This document shows positions 37,193-46,021 of a DNA stretch of 64,000 bases, piece after piece. The stretch spans positions 372,001-436,000 of the forward strand of contig CP060221.1 in NCBI GenBank assembly GCA_023898405.1, given 5' to 3'. Under the pieces are notes generated by a model, which worked only from the letters and a program-made list of their open reading frames with translations, did not search any database and was not told the DNA's origin. The first letter of the stretch is position 1, and each line of letters opens with the position of its first letter. Both the position numbers and the translations under genes were made by a program. The DNA is from Myxococcales bacterium (GTDB lineage Bacteria; Myxococcota; UBA727; JABDBI01).

Positions 37193-38192
37193 AGTTTCTC
37201 CTTGCAATACTCACGTGACTCAGAGCTACACTGACCGACATGACAAAAAGCATGAGTGCTATGGGCCAATAAAATAATTCTTTTTTAGGAATGCTAAAAA
37301 GATTATCCACCTTCACAGGCTCTGAGGCATCGATCTTTTCATAGATACGCATGAGAGTTTCACTATCCTTGGCTCTGAAATACATACCTCCAGTCATTTC
37401 TGCAATTTTTTTCAACTCAGGCTCGGCTTGTTCGAGATCTCGCGAAGGATTCACGGCCCGAGGACCAAAAAAACTATCCACCATCACCTGCGATGCTCCA
37501 AGCCCTATGATGTATATTTTCACGTGGTATTTTTGCGCCATCTGTGCTGCCTGAATAGGGCTAAGTTGGCCAGCATTATTTTGTCCATCGGTCAAAAGAA
37601 TCATTACTCGATCGCCCTCTTTTTGATCCAGTAATTTTTTAACCGATAAACCAATAGCATTACCAATAGCTGTTTTAGAACCTGCAAAACCAATCTGGGA
37701 TTCGCTCAAAAAACGTTTAATCATTTCTCGATCAAAAGACAAAGGTGCATGCAAAAATGATTCAGCGCCAAAAACCACTAAGCCCAAACGGTCTCCTTTT
37801 CTTTTATCGATAAAATCAAACAGCACCGTTTTAGCCACACTTAATCGATCAAGAGGCTTGCCTTTGATCTCTAAATCCTTAACTTGCATACTTTCTGATG
37901 TGTCGAGCGTAAGCATGATACTTCGAGCCGAGCGAGCAATCTCGATGGGTTTTCCCACCCATTGAGGTCGCATAAGCCCTAGGGTCAACAAAGACCAGCA
38001 GATAAAAAACCAAAAAGGAATTTTTCTTTTATGAGCCTTGAACACTGCATGGCCACTAATTCTTTCGACCACGCTGACCAGATTAGAGTGCAAAAAAGCT
38101 ACACTTGAAGATTTTCCTCCCATAAGCCACAGAGGAATCATCAAAATGATTAAAAGACCTGCGTAAGGCCATTGAAAATCTATACTCGCCAT
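37179..38192 (-). CDS. batA: BatA-type vWA membrane protein
   Basis: A 337-residue inner-membrane protein: two N-terminal helices, a vWA domain (about 90-290) and one C-terminal helix (FYWPIALMLFVMSVSVAL). The metal-ion-dependent adhesion site is complete: DTSES, the Thr in GSKTAIG and the Asp in LLTDGQNN. That contrasts with the altered site in the BatB part next door. It overlaps both neighbours by 13-14 bp. It probably forms a complex with BatB and the MoxR ATPase. Confidence 0.92.
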   Translation of the reverse strand: MASIDFQWPYAGLLIILMIPLWLMGGKSSSVAFLHSNLVSVVERISGHAVFKAHKRKIPFWFFICWSLLTLGLMRPQWVGKPIEIARSARSIMLTLDTSESMQVKDLEIKGKPLDRLSVAKTVLFDFIDKRKGDRLGLVVFGAESFLHAPLSFDREMIKRFLSESQIGFAGSKTAIGNAIGLSVKKLLDQKEGDRVMILLTDGQNNAGQLSPIQAAQMAQKYHVKIYIIGLGASQVMVDSFFGPRAVNPSRDLEQAEPELKKIAEMTGGMYFRAKDSETLMRIYEKIDASEPVKVDNLFSIPKKELFYWPIALMLFVMSVSVALSHVSIARRNYAKL

Positions 38193-38650
38193 GTTTTTGA
38201 CAGCTCTTTATAAATTTGAAGTAATTCATCACCATTCACGTGGCTGATGGCTCTAAAACGATCTTGATTCAATAATCTTAACAGCTCATCTTTCTTAGAT
38301 TTATTTTTGCATAAACGCTCAAGACTCAACTCCACATTCTCAACCGCTACGAGAGAAGAGTTTGCCGGATATTTCATGCGTGCAAGATTGCGTATTAACC
38401 ATGAAAGTTGAGTTTGAAGCTGGCTTACATTATGTGTTTCATTAAATTTAAGCTCTATAGCGCTTAGTTGAGCCATATAATTTTTTCTCAAGCGACTCTT
38501 TTTAAGTGAGTGTCTTAGCAGAAAAAAAAGTGCAATGGCCAAAGATAGAACAATTAAAATTACCGCATAATATCCCCATGCCAAAGGCAACAGTGAAGGC
38601 TCAAGGGGCAAATGAACATCTTTAAGCTCACTTAAAATTTGCTCATCCAT
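38180..38650 (-). CDS. DUF4381 membrane protein of the MoxR/Bat operon
   Basis: A 156-residue protein with one membrane helix near residues 25-46 and a helical cytoplasmic domain (LSWLIRNLARMKYPANS). Length, topology and place between DUF58 and batA fit the DUF4381 family. GGTGA precedes the ATG. It starts 4 bp after the DUF58 stop and overlaps batA by 13 bp. Confidence 0.8.
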   Translation of the reverse strand: MDEQILSELKDVHLPLEPSLLPLAWGYYAVILIVLSLAIALFFLLRHSLKKSRLRKNYMAQLSAIELKFNETHNVSQLQTQLSWLIRNLARMKYPANSSLVAVENVELSLERLCKNKSKKDELLRLLNQDRFRAISHVNGDELLQIYKELSKTWRV

Positions 38651-38654
38651 TGTT

Positions 38655-39599
38655 TCACCACTTACCCAAAAATAATTTATTTAACTCTTCATCAAGATTA
38701 TCGCTGGTTTTAAACTCAAGAAAAGGTATCTCAAGTTTTCGAAAAAATTCTTTTTGCATTGCGCTATGAGATTTGAACCAATCTTTATAGTGCTCCTGAA
38801 TATTTTTGTCATTGCTGTTGAATATAAGTTGATGTTCTCCATAACTCATACCAAGCTGACCAATTGAAGGAAGTTCAAGTTCCAAAGGGTCAATAATCTT
38901 AAGCGCAATCACGTCATTTTTTTTTAAAATTCTAATCAGCCATGCTCGCATGCTTGAATCAAAATCTAAAAAATCGCTCATCAAAAATAATTGTGATCCC
39001 CGATGAACTCTATTGCAAAGGTGTTGAAACACCCCATGCCAAAAATTCGGTGCAACTTCTTCGCCGCTTTTTTCCGTACTCTTAGCTATTTGCCCTAAAA
39101 AACGGCTCACATAATTACGACGCATACTTAGGGGACAATCGATCACACGATGACCATCGAAAATAGCTCCCCCAATTTGATCAGCACCATTTAATGCTGC
39201 AAAAGCGAGTCGTGCAGCAATGCGAGCAGATAAAACCGACTTAAAACAATTTTTGGTACCAAAAAACATATGAGGACGCATATCTATTGCCAAATAGACT
39301 GGTCTATTTTTTTCTTCAACAAAAATCTTGGTGTAAAGATTGTTGAGCCTGGCACTTACTTTCCAATCGATATTCCTGATTTCATCTTGAGGGACATAAG
39401 GGCGTGACTCAAAAAATTCCATCCCTCGCCCTCTAATGCTTGAACGTTTAAGCCCGCCGCTCTGAGCTTTCGCTTTGCGCTTTAGATGCAAAGTTTTATT
39501 GAGAGACTTTTGCCCTTCATGAAAAAGTTCGGCCAAAGTACAAAAAATGCCGTTTGAAACGACATTGCTTGATGATTGCTGACGAAACAAAGCAGGCAT
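38655..39599 (-). CDS. DUF58 domain protein (vWA-like)
   Basis: A 314-residue protein with the DUF58 signature GMEFFESRPYVPQDEIRNIDWKVSAR (residues about 60-85). Such proteins are vWA-like partners of MoxR ATPases. ATG 39599 has GAGGTGA before it and lies 7 bp after the moxR stop; a longer reading to 39638 would overlap moxR and lacks support. Confidence 0.9.
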   Translation of the reverse strand: MPALFRQQSSSNVVSNGIFCTLAELFHEGQKSLNKTLHLKRKAKAQSGGLKRSSIRGRGMEFFESRPYVPQDEIRNIDWKVSARLNNLYTKIFVEEKNRPVYLAIDMRPHMFFGTKNCFKSVLSARIAARLAFAALNGADQIGGAIFDGHRVIDCPLSMRRNYVSRFLGQIAKSTEKSGEEVAPNFWHGVFQHLCNRVHRGSQLFLMSDFLDFDSSMRAWLIRILKKNDVIALKIIDPLELELPSIGQLGMSYGEHQLIFNSNDKNIQEHYKDWFKSHSAMQKEFFRKLEIPFLEFKTSDNLDEELNKLFLGKW

Positions 39600-39606
39600 A
39601 GTCACC

Positions 39607-40572
39607 TCAAGGCAAAGGAAGGGCATTGAGAATTTCATCGATTACTTGATCACGCGTTAGCCCTTTGGCTTCGGCATCAAAGGTCAAACCAATACGATGA
39701 CGTAAAATTTCATGTACCACTTCATGGATATCACTTGGAGCAACAAAATCTTTATTTTTTAACCATGCTACGGCCCGTGCGGTTCTATCCATATAGATGC
39801 TTGCACGTGGACTTGCACCAAAATCGATCATGCCAGCTAATGTATCAGAAATTTTTTCGGGGAATCTTGTGGCCATAATAATTTGCACCAGATATTCTTC
39901 CACCGCAGGATCCATATGCACATCATAGATATCTTTGCGAATAGAAAAAATATCATGTTGGGACAAAACTTCTTGTTGTTCATGTGATTTCTTTGAGGTA
40001 AGAACTTCTTCACGGTTAAGCGCTAGAATTTTTTTCTCGGTCTCTTTATCGGGAAAATCAATCTTTACATGCATCATGAATCGATCAAGTTGAGCCTCAG
40101 GAAGACTAAATGTTCCTTCTTGTTCGATAGGATTTTGTGTGGCCATCACTAAAAAAAGCTCGGGCAGTTGATAGGTTTTATTACCCACACTCACCTGCCT
40201 CTCACCCATAGCTTCGAGCAAGGCCGATTGTACCTTTGCTGCAGCTCGGTTAATTTCATCAGCCAAAATTAAATTATGAAACACTGGCCCACTTTGAAAG
40301 GAAAATGTTCCTTTATCGGGATGATAGACCTCTGTTCCCGTGATATCTGCCGGCAAGAGATCAGGCGTAAACTGAATGCGGTGAAAATCCCCTTCAATCA
40401 AAACTGACAGTGCTTTAATAGCTTTGGTTTTCGCCAATCCAGGAGCACCTTCCACTAGTAAATGACCGTCTGCAAGAAGCGCCAACAGCAAACGATCAAT
40501 AAGTTTCTTCTGGCCCAAAATACTTTTTTCTAAGGCATTGGCGAGCGAGTTCACTTTTTCATGAAAATTCAT
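39607..40572 (-). CDS. MoxR-family AAA+ ATPase
   Basis: A 321-residue AAA+ chaperone-like ATPase. Walker A is GAPGLAKT, Walker B ILADEINRA, sensor 1 ATQNPIEQEGTFSLPEAQLDRF, and the C-terminal lid has the MoxR form. It is thought to remodel or activate the vWA proteins encoded after it. Its ATG overlaps the plsC stop (ATGA), so translation is coupled. Confidence 0.95.
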   Translation of the reverse strand: MNFHEKVNSLANALEKSILGQKKLIDRLLLALLADGHLLVEGAPGLAKTKAIKALSVLIEGDFHRIQFTPDLLPADITGTEVYHPDKGTFSFQSGPVFHNLILADEINRAAAKVQSALLEAMGERQVSVGNKTYQLPELFLVMATQNPIEQEGTFSLPEAQLDRFMMHVKIDFPDKETEKKILALNREEVLTSKKSHEQQEVLSQHDIFSIRKDIYDVHMDPAVEEYLVQIIMATRFPEKISDTLAGMIDFGASPRASIYMDRTARAVAWLKNKDFVAPSDIHEVVHEILRHRIGLTFDAEAKGLTRDQVIDEILNALPLP

Positions 40573-41354
40573 AATGCACTCTCATCATCGTGAATGGCTT
40601 TGACTTGTTGTTTTTTCAAAATTATAGCAGTCCTCACCTTCTCCATTAAATCATTCATCGAAGATTTGTCCACCCCTTTAGTAGAGACTGGTTCACAAAA
40701 ATGAACTGTCATTGAGCGATTGCTATTTATCATCAATGTGTCAGCGGGCATAATGTCGCGCGCACCTTCGATAAAAACAGGCACAATATCTAAGCCCAAA
40801 CTCGTCGCTAAATGAAAACCACCTTTTTTGAAATGAGCTATTTCTCCAGTGCGAGAGCGAGTTCCTTCAGGTGCCATCCAAATGGAGATACCATCATTCA
40901 AACGTTTTTTTGCCAATTCCAATTGCCTAATGGCTTTACTGCGATTCTTACGATCTACAGCAATAAAACCAGCTTTTTCCATAGCAGGACCCACAACAGG
41001 AATACTCATTATTCCAGCTTTTGATACCATCCTTAAACTCATTGGCACAGCAGCAAACATTGCTGGAATATCGAGCCACGATTCATGATTGGACATAAAC
41101 AGATAGGTGTGATTGGGCTTAAGAAACTTACGCCCCGTCACAAAAAGTGTGCTAAAGGTCTCTTTAAACTGAATCTGCCAAAACCTGCGAAGATAATTAT
41201 CCGTGATAGGTACATTTACCTTGCCAGCCAAGGCTCGAGCCAAATACTGTGAGCACAGAGCAAAAGTTTTTACAAACATCACTACGCCATACCAAGAGCT
41301 TTTTTTAAACTGTGCTGGATGTTTGGGTTTAAAAAGTAATAATTTTTCCTTCAT
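40569..41354 (-). CDS. plsC: 1-acyl-sn-glycerol-3-phosphate acyltransferase
   Basis: PlsC adds the second acyl chain to lysophosphatidic acid at the inner membrane. The 261-residue protein has the catalytic NHESWLD (NHx4D) motif, APEGTRSR, and a hydrophobic N-terminal segment. It overlaps moxR by 4 bp and lies 3 bp after the aminopeptidase gene. Confidence 0.92.
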   Translation of the reverse strand: MKEKLLLFKPKHPAQFKKSSWYGVVMFVKTFALCSQYLARALAGKVNVPITDNYLRRFWQIQFKETFSTLFVTGRKFLKPNHTYLFMSNHESWLDIPAMFAAVPMSLRMVSKAGIMSIPVVGPAMEKAGFIAVDRKNRSKAIRQLELAKKRLNDGISIWMAPEGTRSRTGEIAHFKKGGFHLATSLGLDIVPVFIEGARDIMPADTLMINSNRSMTVHFCEPVSTKGVDKSSMNDLMEKVRTAIILKKQQVKAIHDDESAL

Positions 41355-41357
41355 AAT

Positions 41358-42302
41358 TTAGCTCGCAAAATGATTAGTAGCGGCAATCAAAGCACTGGTA
41401 ATTCCAGGCTCACTTGCTGAGTGCCCTGCTTCTTCCACTATAATCAATTCCGATTTTGGCCATTTTTTATGCAGTTCATACGCACTAACAGGAGGGCACG
41501 GCATATCGTAGCGCCCTTGAACAATGACGCCTGGAATTTCTTTAATTTTTTCTGCGTTATTCAAGATCCAGTTATCCTCTTTAAAAAATGCATTATTAAT
41601 AAAATAGTGGTTTTCGATACGGGCAAAGGCATAGGCAAAATGCTCATCGCTAAAGCTTTCTACCATCTGTGGGTTTTTCTTAAGCTTTGAGGTTGCGCCC
41701 TCCCAAGCACTCCATGCCTTAGCAGCTCTATGAATTGTGGCGCTATCACTGCTATTTAATCGCTTGTGATACGCCTTAACTAAATCGTCTCGTTCATTTT
41801 TTGGAATCGGCTCTAAAAATTTCTCCCATTCTTCTGGATAATAAATACCTGCACCATGTTGATAGAACCAATCAATCTCTTGCTTGCGTACCAAAAAAAT
41901 TCCCCGCAGCACCAAAGATTTGGTCATTTCGGGATGTGTAATAGCGTAGCTTAGAGATAAGGTGCTCCCCCACGATCCACCAAAAACATGCCAAGCATCG
42001 ATATGTAGTTTTTCGCGAATCCGCTCCATGTCAGATACTAAATCAAAAGTGGTATTTTCTTTGAGTTCGCCAAAAGGCGTTGATTTACCACACCCTCTTT
42101 GATCAAAAAGAATAACTCGCCACTTTTTTGGATCAAAGTAACATCGATGTTTTTCTTCAATTCCCCCGCCTGGTCCACCGTGTACAAATATTACTGGCTT
42201 ACCATCTGGATTTCCCACCTCTTCCACATAAATGGAATGAAGCTCACTTACCTGCAAATGGAAATGATTAAAAGGCTCGATAGGAGGGAACAGAGTATTC
42301 AT
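41358..42302 (-). CDS. pip: Prolyl aminopeptidase (proline iminopeptidase)
   Basis: An S33-family alpha/beta-hydrolase of 314 residues that removes N-terminal proline from peptides in the cytoplasm. It shows VHGGPGGG as the oxyanion loop, DQRGCGKS, the nucleophile in GGSWGSTLSL, and the catalytic Asp and His in QGRYDMPCP and EAGHSASE. ATG 42302 has AAAGGA upstream; the frame is open further but overlaps yhbY. Confidence 0.94.
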   Translation of the reverse strand: MNTLFPPIEPFNHFHLQVSELHSIYVEEVGNPDGKPVIFVHGGPGGGIEEKHRCYFDPKKWRVILFDQRGCGKSTPFGELKENTTFDLVSDMERIREKLHIDAWHVFGGSWGSTLSLSYAITHPEMTKSLVLRGIFLVRKQEIDWFYQHGAGIYYPEEWEKFLEPIPKNERDDLVKAYHKRLNSSDSATIHRAAKAWSAWEGATSKLKKNPQMVESFSDEHFAYAFARIENHYFINNAFFKEDNWILNNAEKIKEIPGVIVQGRYDMPCPPVSAYELHKKWPKSELIIVEEAGHSASEPGITSALIAATNHFAS

Positions 42303-42306
42303 GAAG

Positions 42307-42642
42307 CTATCCTTTTCTTTCTTCGGTAAAGAACGACGAATTTTCTTCGCGAGCTTTGAACAAAACAATCACATTTCCAATAGTAGCAATATGATGTGCG
42401 TTGGTTTCCTTAATTATTTCTCGTATGTTTTCTTCAATTTCATTTTTTTGTATCGGCAAAATTTGTATTTTTATTAATTCATGATCAAATAATGCCTGAT
42501 TTATTTCTTTAATTAAAGTTAAAGAGACCCCTTTTTTTCCGATCTGGACTACTGGTTTTAAATGATGTGCAAATTTTTTTAATAACCGCTTTTGCTCTTC
42601 CAAAAGCACTGTCTTTTCTTGTTTATTATTCATGATAGGCAT
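42307..42642 (-). CDS. yhbY: YhbY/CRM-domain RNA-binding protein
   Basis: A 111-residue CRM-domain protein. LKKFAHHLKPVVQIGKKGVS and the glycine-bracketed loop carry the GxxG-type RNA-binding motif; ALFDHELIKIQIL and IGNVIVLFK complete the fold. YhbY binds pre-50S ribosomal particles. The start could be ATG 42642 or ATG 42633; neither has a strong ribosome site. It is the first gene of the operon and begins about 97 bp from the divergent fdxA. Confidence 0.9.
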   Translation of the reverse strand: MPIMNNKQEKTVLLEEQKRLLKKFAHHLKPVVQIGKKGVSLTLIKEINQALFDHELIKIQILPIQKNEIEENIREIIKETNAHHIATIGNVIVLFKAREENSSFFTEERKG

Positions 42643-42750
42643 AGCCTAAGAAGCCTAATCACAGGTGTCAATATTGCGGTTCGGGCTTTATGCGTTATAA
42701 GCCGTAGAGACTAATCAATAACTAAGATTTTTAAACCAATGGGGCCACTT

Positions 42751-43056
42751 ATGACCTTTGTAGTTACCGAAAACTGTCAACGATGCCGTTTTACTGACTG
42801 CGTTTCTGTTTGTCCGGTAGATTGTTTTTATGCTGATGATGAGCAACTCTATATTAACCCTGATGAGTGTATCGATTGCGGTGCTTGTGAACCCGAATGT
42901 CCAGTAGAAGCTATATACGATGAAGCGAATATTCCTAGTGATCAGGAAAAGTGGATAAAAATTAATGCAGAAAAAGCTTCAAATTTACCTAACATTACCC
43001 AAAAACAGGATCCTTACCCCGGAGCGGAAGAGCGAAAAACTAAACTTGGTTTTTAA
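42751..43056 (+). CDS. fdxA: 7Fe ferredoxin (FdxA type)
   Basis: A 101-residue electron carrier holding one [3Fe-4S] and one [4Fe-4S] cluster. Cysteine motifs are CQRCRFTDCVSVCPVDCF near the N-terminus and CIDCGACEPECPVEAI. The tail (NAEKASNLPNITQKQDP) has the usual FdxA length. The family begins MTFVVTENC, so ATG 42751 is preferred over ATG 42739. Confidence 0.95.
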   Translation: MTFVVTENCQRCRFTDCVSVCPVDCFYADDEQLYINPDECIDCGACEPECPVEAIYDEANIPSDQEKWIKINAEKASNLPNITQKQDPYPGAEERKTKLGF

Positions 43057-43098
43057 AGAGCACATCCAATCGAAAAGCTGTAAAATGTTTTCTCACAC

Positions 43099-43131
43099 AA
43101 AAAAAGGCTGGATTACTAACCCAACCTTTTT
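43099..43131. terminator. Bidirectional terminator between fdxA and the ribbon-helix-helix gene
   Basis: AAAAAGGCTGG and CCAACCTTTTT form a stem with one mismatch around ATTACTAAC. The A-run on one side and T-run on the other suit termination in both directions for these convergent genes. Confidence 0.65.
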
Positions 43132-43149
43132 GGCAGAAAAAGAAAATTA

Positions 43150-43434
43150 TCAACCACCATGTTGAGAAAAGTGGCTTGGGTCTTCGAAACTTTCAGGACC
43201 CGAGTGTGAAGCATGGGTAGGACTCAAACTTTGCGGTTCATCATCTTGGCTTTCATTTTGATAACCTGATTCACCAACTGATGGCAGCCTCATAAGTTCA
43301 GCTCTAGCAATACGCCAAGCGTACTGAACAATCCATGACAAGCTACGCTCCTGCCTTTTTGCTTCGCTTTGCATTTCCCGCAAAATAGTATCAGGAAAAT
43401 ACAAAGATCGCTTACGTTTATCTGTTGTTGTCAT
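43150..43434 (-). CDS. Small ribbon-helix-helix-like protein (TIGR04563-type)
   Basis: A 94-residue protein. Residues 7-45 (KRSLYFPDTILREMQ, then AKRQERSLSWIVQYAW) have the strand-helix-helix pattern of small Arc/MetJ-like DNA-binding proteins. They resemble a short family, TIGR04563, that I associate with Myxococcota. The last 40 residues are polar and Ser/Glu/His-rich, probably disordered. GGAGAAA precedes the ATG. A regulatory role is inferred only. Confidence 0.75.
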   Translation of the reverse strand: MTTTDKRKRSLYFPDTILREMQSEAKRQERSLSWIVQYAWRIARAELMRLPSVGESGYQNESQDDEPQSLSPTHASHSGPESFEDPSHFSQHGG

Positions 43435-43604
43435 TAAATTATTTCTCCATCATCATTTCATTTAGCAAGATTTAGGCCCACATGCCCCATAAAAAACAAT
43501 ACAATATATTACATCGATATGTCAAAGTTTAAACAGTTAATTATTACACATTACTCCAGCAACCCGATTACAATAACTAACAGATTCAAACCAAAGGTTG
43601 CATT

Positions 43605-44564
43605 ATGAAATTATATTTGGCACTACTGGTAGGATGCGCAATTACAACAAGCGCTTGTCGAAATGATGTGACATCTCAGCAGTCACCAGATTCGGACAGT
43701 TCGACCAAAAAATCTTCAAAAGACGATGCTCTTCCCCAAACCACTAAGCATGTTCAAAACTTCCCAAACAAGACTGCACACCCAGATGATAATATGAACC
43801 ATCCACAGTCACTAGATTTGGACAGTTCGACCAAAAAATCTTCAAAAGACGATGCTCTTCCCCAAACCACTAAGCATGTTCAAAACTTCCCAAACAAGAC
43901 TGCACACCCAGATGATAATATGAACCATCCACAGCTTCCTACACCTCATCCACCCTTGGTAACTCAACCAACTTCACCATCGCCATTCAACCCAACAAGC
44001 TCAATTAAACTCTACGGTAATCCAGTGGGATGTGGGCTTTGCACCGCATCTGAAAAACTCCTACAAGAAAAAGGAATCAAATACGAATCTATCAATATTC
44101 ACGGCAACCATCAGCTGACCCAAGAAGTCAAACAAAAATTCCAAGTGCCCGATAATGTTCGCTATCCCTATGTCATTATCGATGGAAAATATATTGGCGG
44201 GTACAACGAGCTGAGCGGATTATTAAATACGACTACTCAGCCCACGCCTGCCGTGCCTCACCCACCCTTGGTAACTCAACCAACTTCACCATCGCCATTC
44301 AACCCAACAAGCTCAATTAAACTCTACGGTAATCCAGTGGGATGTGGGCTTTGCACCGCATCTGAAAAACTCCTACAAGAAAAAGGAATCAAATACGAAT
44401 CTATCAATATTCACGGCAACCATCAGCTGACCCAAGAAGTCAAACAAAAATTCCAAGTGCCAGATAATGTTCGCTATCCCTATGTCATTATCGATGGAAA
44501 ATATATTGGCGGGTACAACGAGCTGAGCAAGCTCTTAGCTTCCCCACTTTCAGCAAAAATCTAA
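43605..44564 (+). CDS. Lipoprotein-like protein with two near-identical glutaredoxin domains
   Basis: A 319-residue protein with an export signal ending TTSAC, a plausible lipobox. A 42-residue polar linker occurs twice (43682-43807 and 43808-43933). Then two glutaredoxin domains of about 90 residues follow (43951-44217 and 44263-44529). Each has the CGLC redox site, the cis-Pro segment RYPYVIIDGKYIGGYNEL and a preceding proline-rich linker. The two 267-bp copies differ at one base that I noticed (44152 versus 44464). Glutaredoxins normally work in the cytoplasm with glutathione; an exported, tethered pair is unusual. Role in disulfide handling at the envelope is inferred. Confidence 0.85.
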   Translation: MKLYLALLVGCAITTSACRNDVTSQQSPDSDSSTKKSSKDDALPQTTKHVQNFPNKTAHPDDNMNHPQSLDLDSSTKKSSKDDALPQTTKHVQNFPNKTAHPDDNMNHPQLPTPHPPLVTQPTSPSPFNPTSSIKLYGNPVGCGLCTASEKLLQEKGIKYESINIHGNHQLTQEVKQKFQVPDNVRYPYVIIDGKYIGGYNELSGLLNTTTQPTPAVPHPPLVTQPTSPSPFNPTSSIKLYGNPVGCGLCTASEKLLQEKGIKYESINIHGNHQLTQEVKQKFQVPDNVRYPYVIIDGKYIGGYNELSKLLASPLSAKI

Positions 44565-44687
44565 TAACTTGTTTCCAAATAAGTTTCTGGCTTTAAAATA
44601 AATCCCCAATTTTAAAGCCACTGCTACAATATGAGGATTTTGCTAGCTTGATCTGCTGCCGAAAATAATATTTTCAAAATATATTTT

Positions 44688-45403
44688 GGGGCTGTAGTAG
44701 CTAAGCCCAATTAAGGGTAAGCTACTTCAATGTATAAGAGACGCAGCCGTTTAACAGTGCGCCAGCAGAGCGAACTGATAAAATTATTTGTTGCTGGTGT
44801 AACCGCCAGAGCAGCATCAGAACTGGTTATTATTCAATCTAATACAGCCAGTAATTTCTTCTTAAGGTTAAGAAAATTAATAGCCAGCAAACTTCCAAGC
44901 TATGACTTAAGCGGAGAAATTGAAGTAGATGAAAGTTATTTTGGCGGAGTTCGAAAAGGCAAGAGAGGACGTGGAGCTGGAGGTAAAGTAGCTGTTTTTG
45001 GCCTTCTTAAGCGAGGTGGCAAGGTTTACACAGCCATCATTCCTAATGCAAAAACAGAAACTCTTCTGCCTATTGTAGAAGAGAAAGTTCTTCCGGACAG
45101 CATAGTTTATACAGATACCTTTAAATCATATAATGCCTTAGATGTATCTGCATTTCACCATATGCGCATTAATCATTCCAAGCTGTTTGCTGATAAGCAA
45201 AACCATATCAATGGGATTGAGAACTTCTGGAACCAAGCCAAACGCAATCTGCGTAAGTTTAATGGGATAAAACAGGATAATTTTTATTGGTTTCTTAAGG
45301 AATGTGAATGGCGCTTCAACGGAGGCAATCACCAACAGCTTCTAAAACAGCTAAAATACTGGTATAAACACACTAAACATTAACGCTTAGCTACTACAGC
45401 CCC
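44688..45403 (+). mobile_element. IS1595-family insertion sequence, copy A (716 bp)
   Basis: Terminal inverted repeats of 19 bp are perfect: GGGGCTGTAGTAGCTAAGC and its complement. The 8-bp target duplication TATATTTT (44680-44687 and 45404-45411) is intact, as expected for IS1595. It carries one transposase gene. It inserted between the glutaredoxin lipoprotein gene and the CxxC protein gene. It is very recent by these marks. The IS1016 subgroup is likely. Confidence 0.96.
44730..45383 (+). CDS. IS1595-family (IS1016-type) transposase, copy A
   Basis: A 217-residue ISXO2-like transposase. The N-terminal helix-turn-helix region (LTVRQQSELIKLFVAG) lacks the zinc ribbon of larger IS1595 members, pointing to the IS1016 group. 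The catalytic core shows EVDESYFGG, VYTDTFKSY and HINGIENFWNQAKR. The protein equals that of copy B. Confidence 0.95.
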   Translation: MYKRRSRLTVRQQSELIKLFVAGVTARAASELVIIQSNTASNFFLRLRKLIASKLPSYDLSGEIEVDESYFGGVRKGKRGRGAGGKVAVFGLLKRGGKVYTAIIPNAKTETLLPIVEEKVLPDSIVYTDTFKSYNALDVSAFHHMRINHSKLFADKQNHINGIENFWNQAKRNLRKFNGIKQDNFYWFLKECEWRFNGGNHQQLLKQLKYWYKHTKH

Positions 45404-45418
45404 TATATTTTTATCGTT

Positions 45419-45736
45419 TCAAATAATAATTTTTATTCCTCTCACTCCCAAAACACCTATTTTTGATGGTTTGTCTTTATCGGCAAAACCTTTTCTGTAC
45501 TCCAACCAATCACACTTAAATCGTCGACACACCAGAGGCCTGACTTCATAGATGCTACATCCATTTTTATGGAGAAAAACACAAACTTCACCCGCTTTTT
45601 TGGCAATATCTTCGCCTGTATCGAGTCTCGTGGAAAAGCCAGGTATTGAATCAATTCTCAGGGCCTTACAACAAGCAGTACAGTCATTACATGAACGGGG
45701 CATTTTTTTACTTGATACACTATTTTTATCACTCAT
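45419..45736 (-). CDS. YkgJ-type CxxCxxCC cluster protein, probably truncated
   Basis: A 105-residue protein with the YkgJ-family cysteine motif CNDCTACC followed by GEVCVFLHKNGCSIYEVRPLVCRRFKC. Such proteins bind zinc or an iron-sulfur cluster; the function is unknown. The family usually extends further; here it stops at GIKIII*, 15 bp before the IS1595 copy A end, so the C-terminus may have been lost. ATG 45736 is the first ATG. Confidence 0.65.
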   Translation of the reverse strand: MSDKNSVSSKKMPRSCNDCTACCKALRIDSIPGFSTRLDTGEDIAKKAGEVCVFLHKNGCSIYEVRPLVCRRFKCDWLEYRKGFADKDKPSKIGVLGVRGIKIII

Positions 45737-45907
45737 GAGCAAGTCACAATAAACTTAAGCTCTTTAATATTATTAAAATAAACACATTTTAAATCAACAA
45801 AATACAATTTTTAATAAAAAACAAAATTTTTCAAAATCTTGATACAGCCCAAATAATATCTTGGCTCATATAGCAATCATGAGACTTTGAAATTTAAGGA
45901 GTAAAAA
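45737..45907. other. AT-rich intergenic region
   Basis: No gene is seen. It contains the probable promoters of the YkgJ-type gene and of the signal-peptide remnant that follows. Confidence 0.3.
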
Positions 45908-46021
45908 ATAAAAAAATTCCTGATAACTCTTACATTTTCTCTTCTGTTTCAGACGCTCCATACGATTGCACCTCGCAAGATAATGGACACATCACCTTTC
46001 ACCATCAAAACCCACATCTAA
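45908..46021 (+). pseudogene. Signal-peptide gene remnant with ATA in place of ATG, cut by IS5 copy 4
   Basis: A good ribosome site (TAAGGAG, ending at 45901) is followed by ATA-AAA-AAA, encoding (M)KKFLITLTFSLLFQTLHT, a typical signal peptide, and 19 further residues up to a TAA that is also the IS target triplet. The start codon appears mutated from ATG to ATA. No continuation in frame is found past the IS. This looks like the head of a dead exported-protein gene. Confidence 0.5.
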
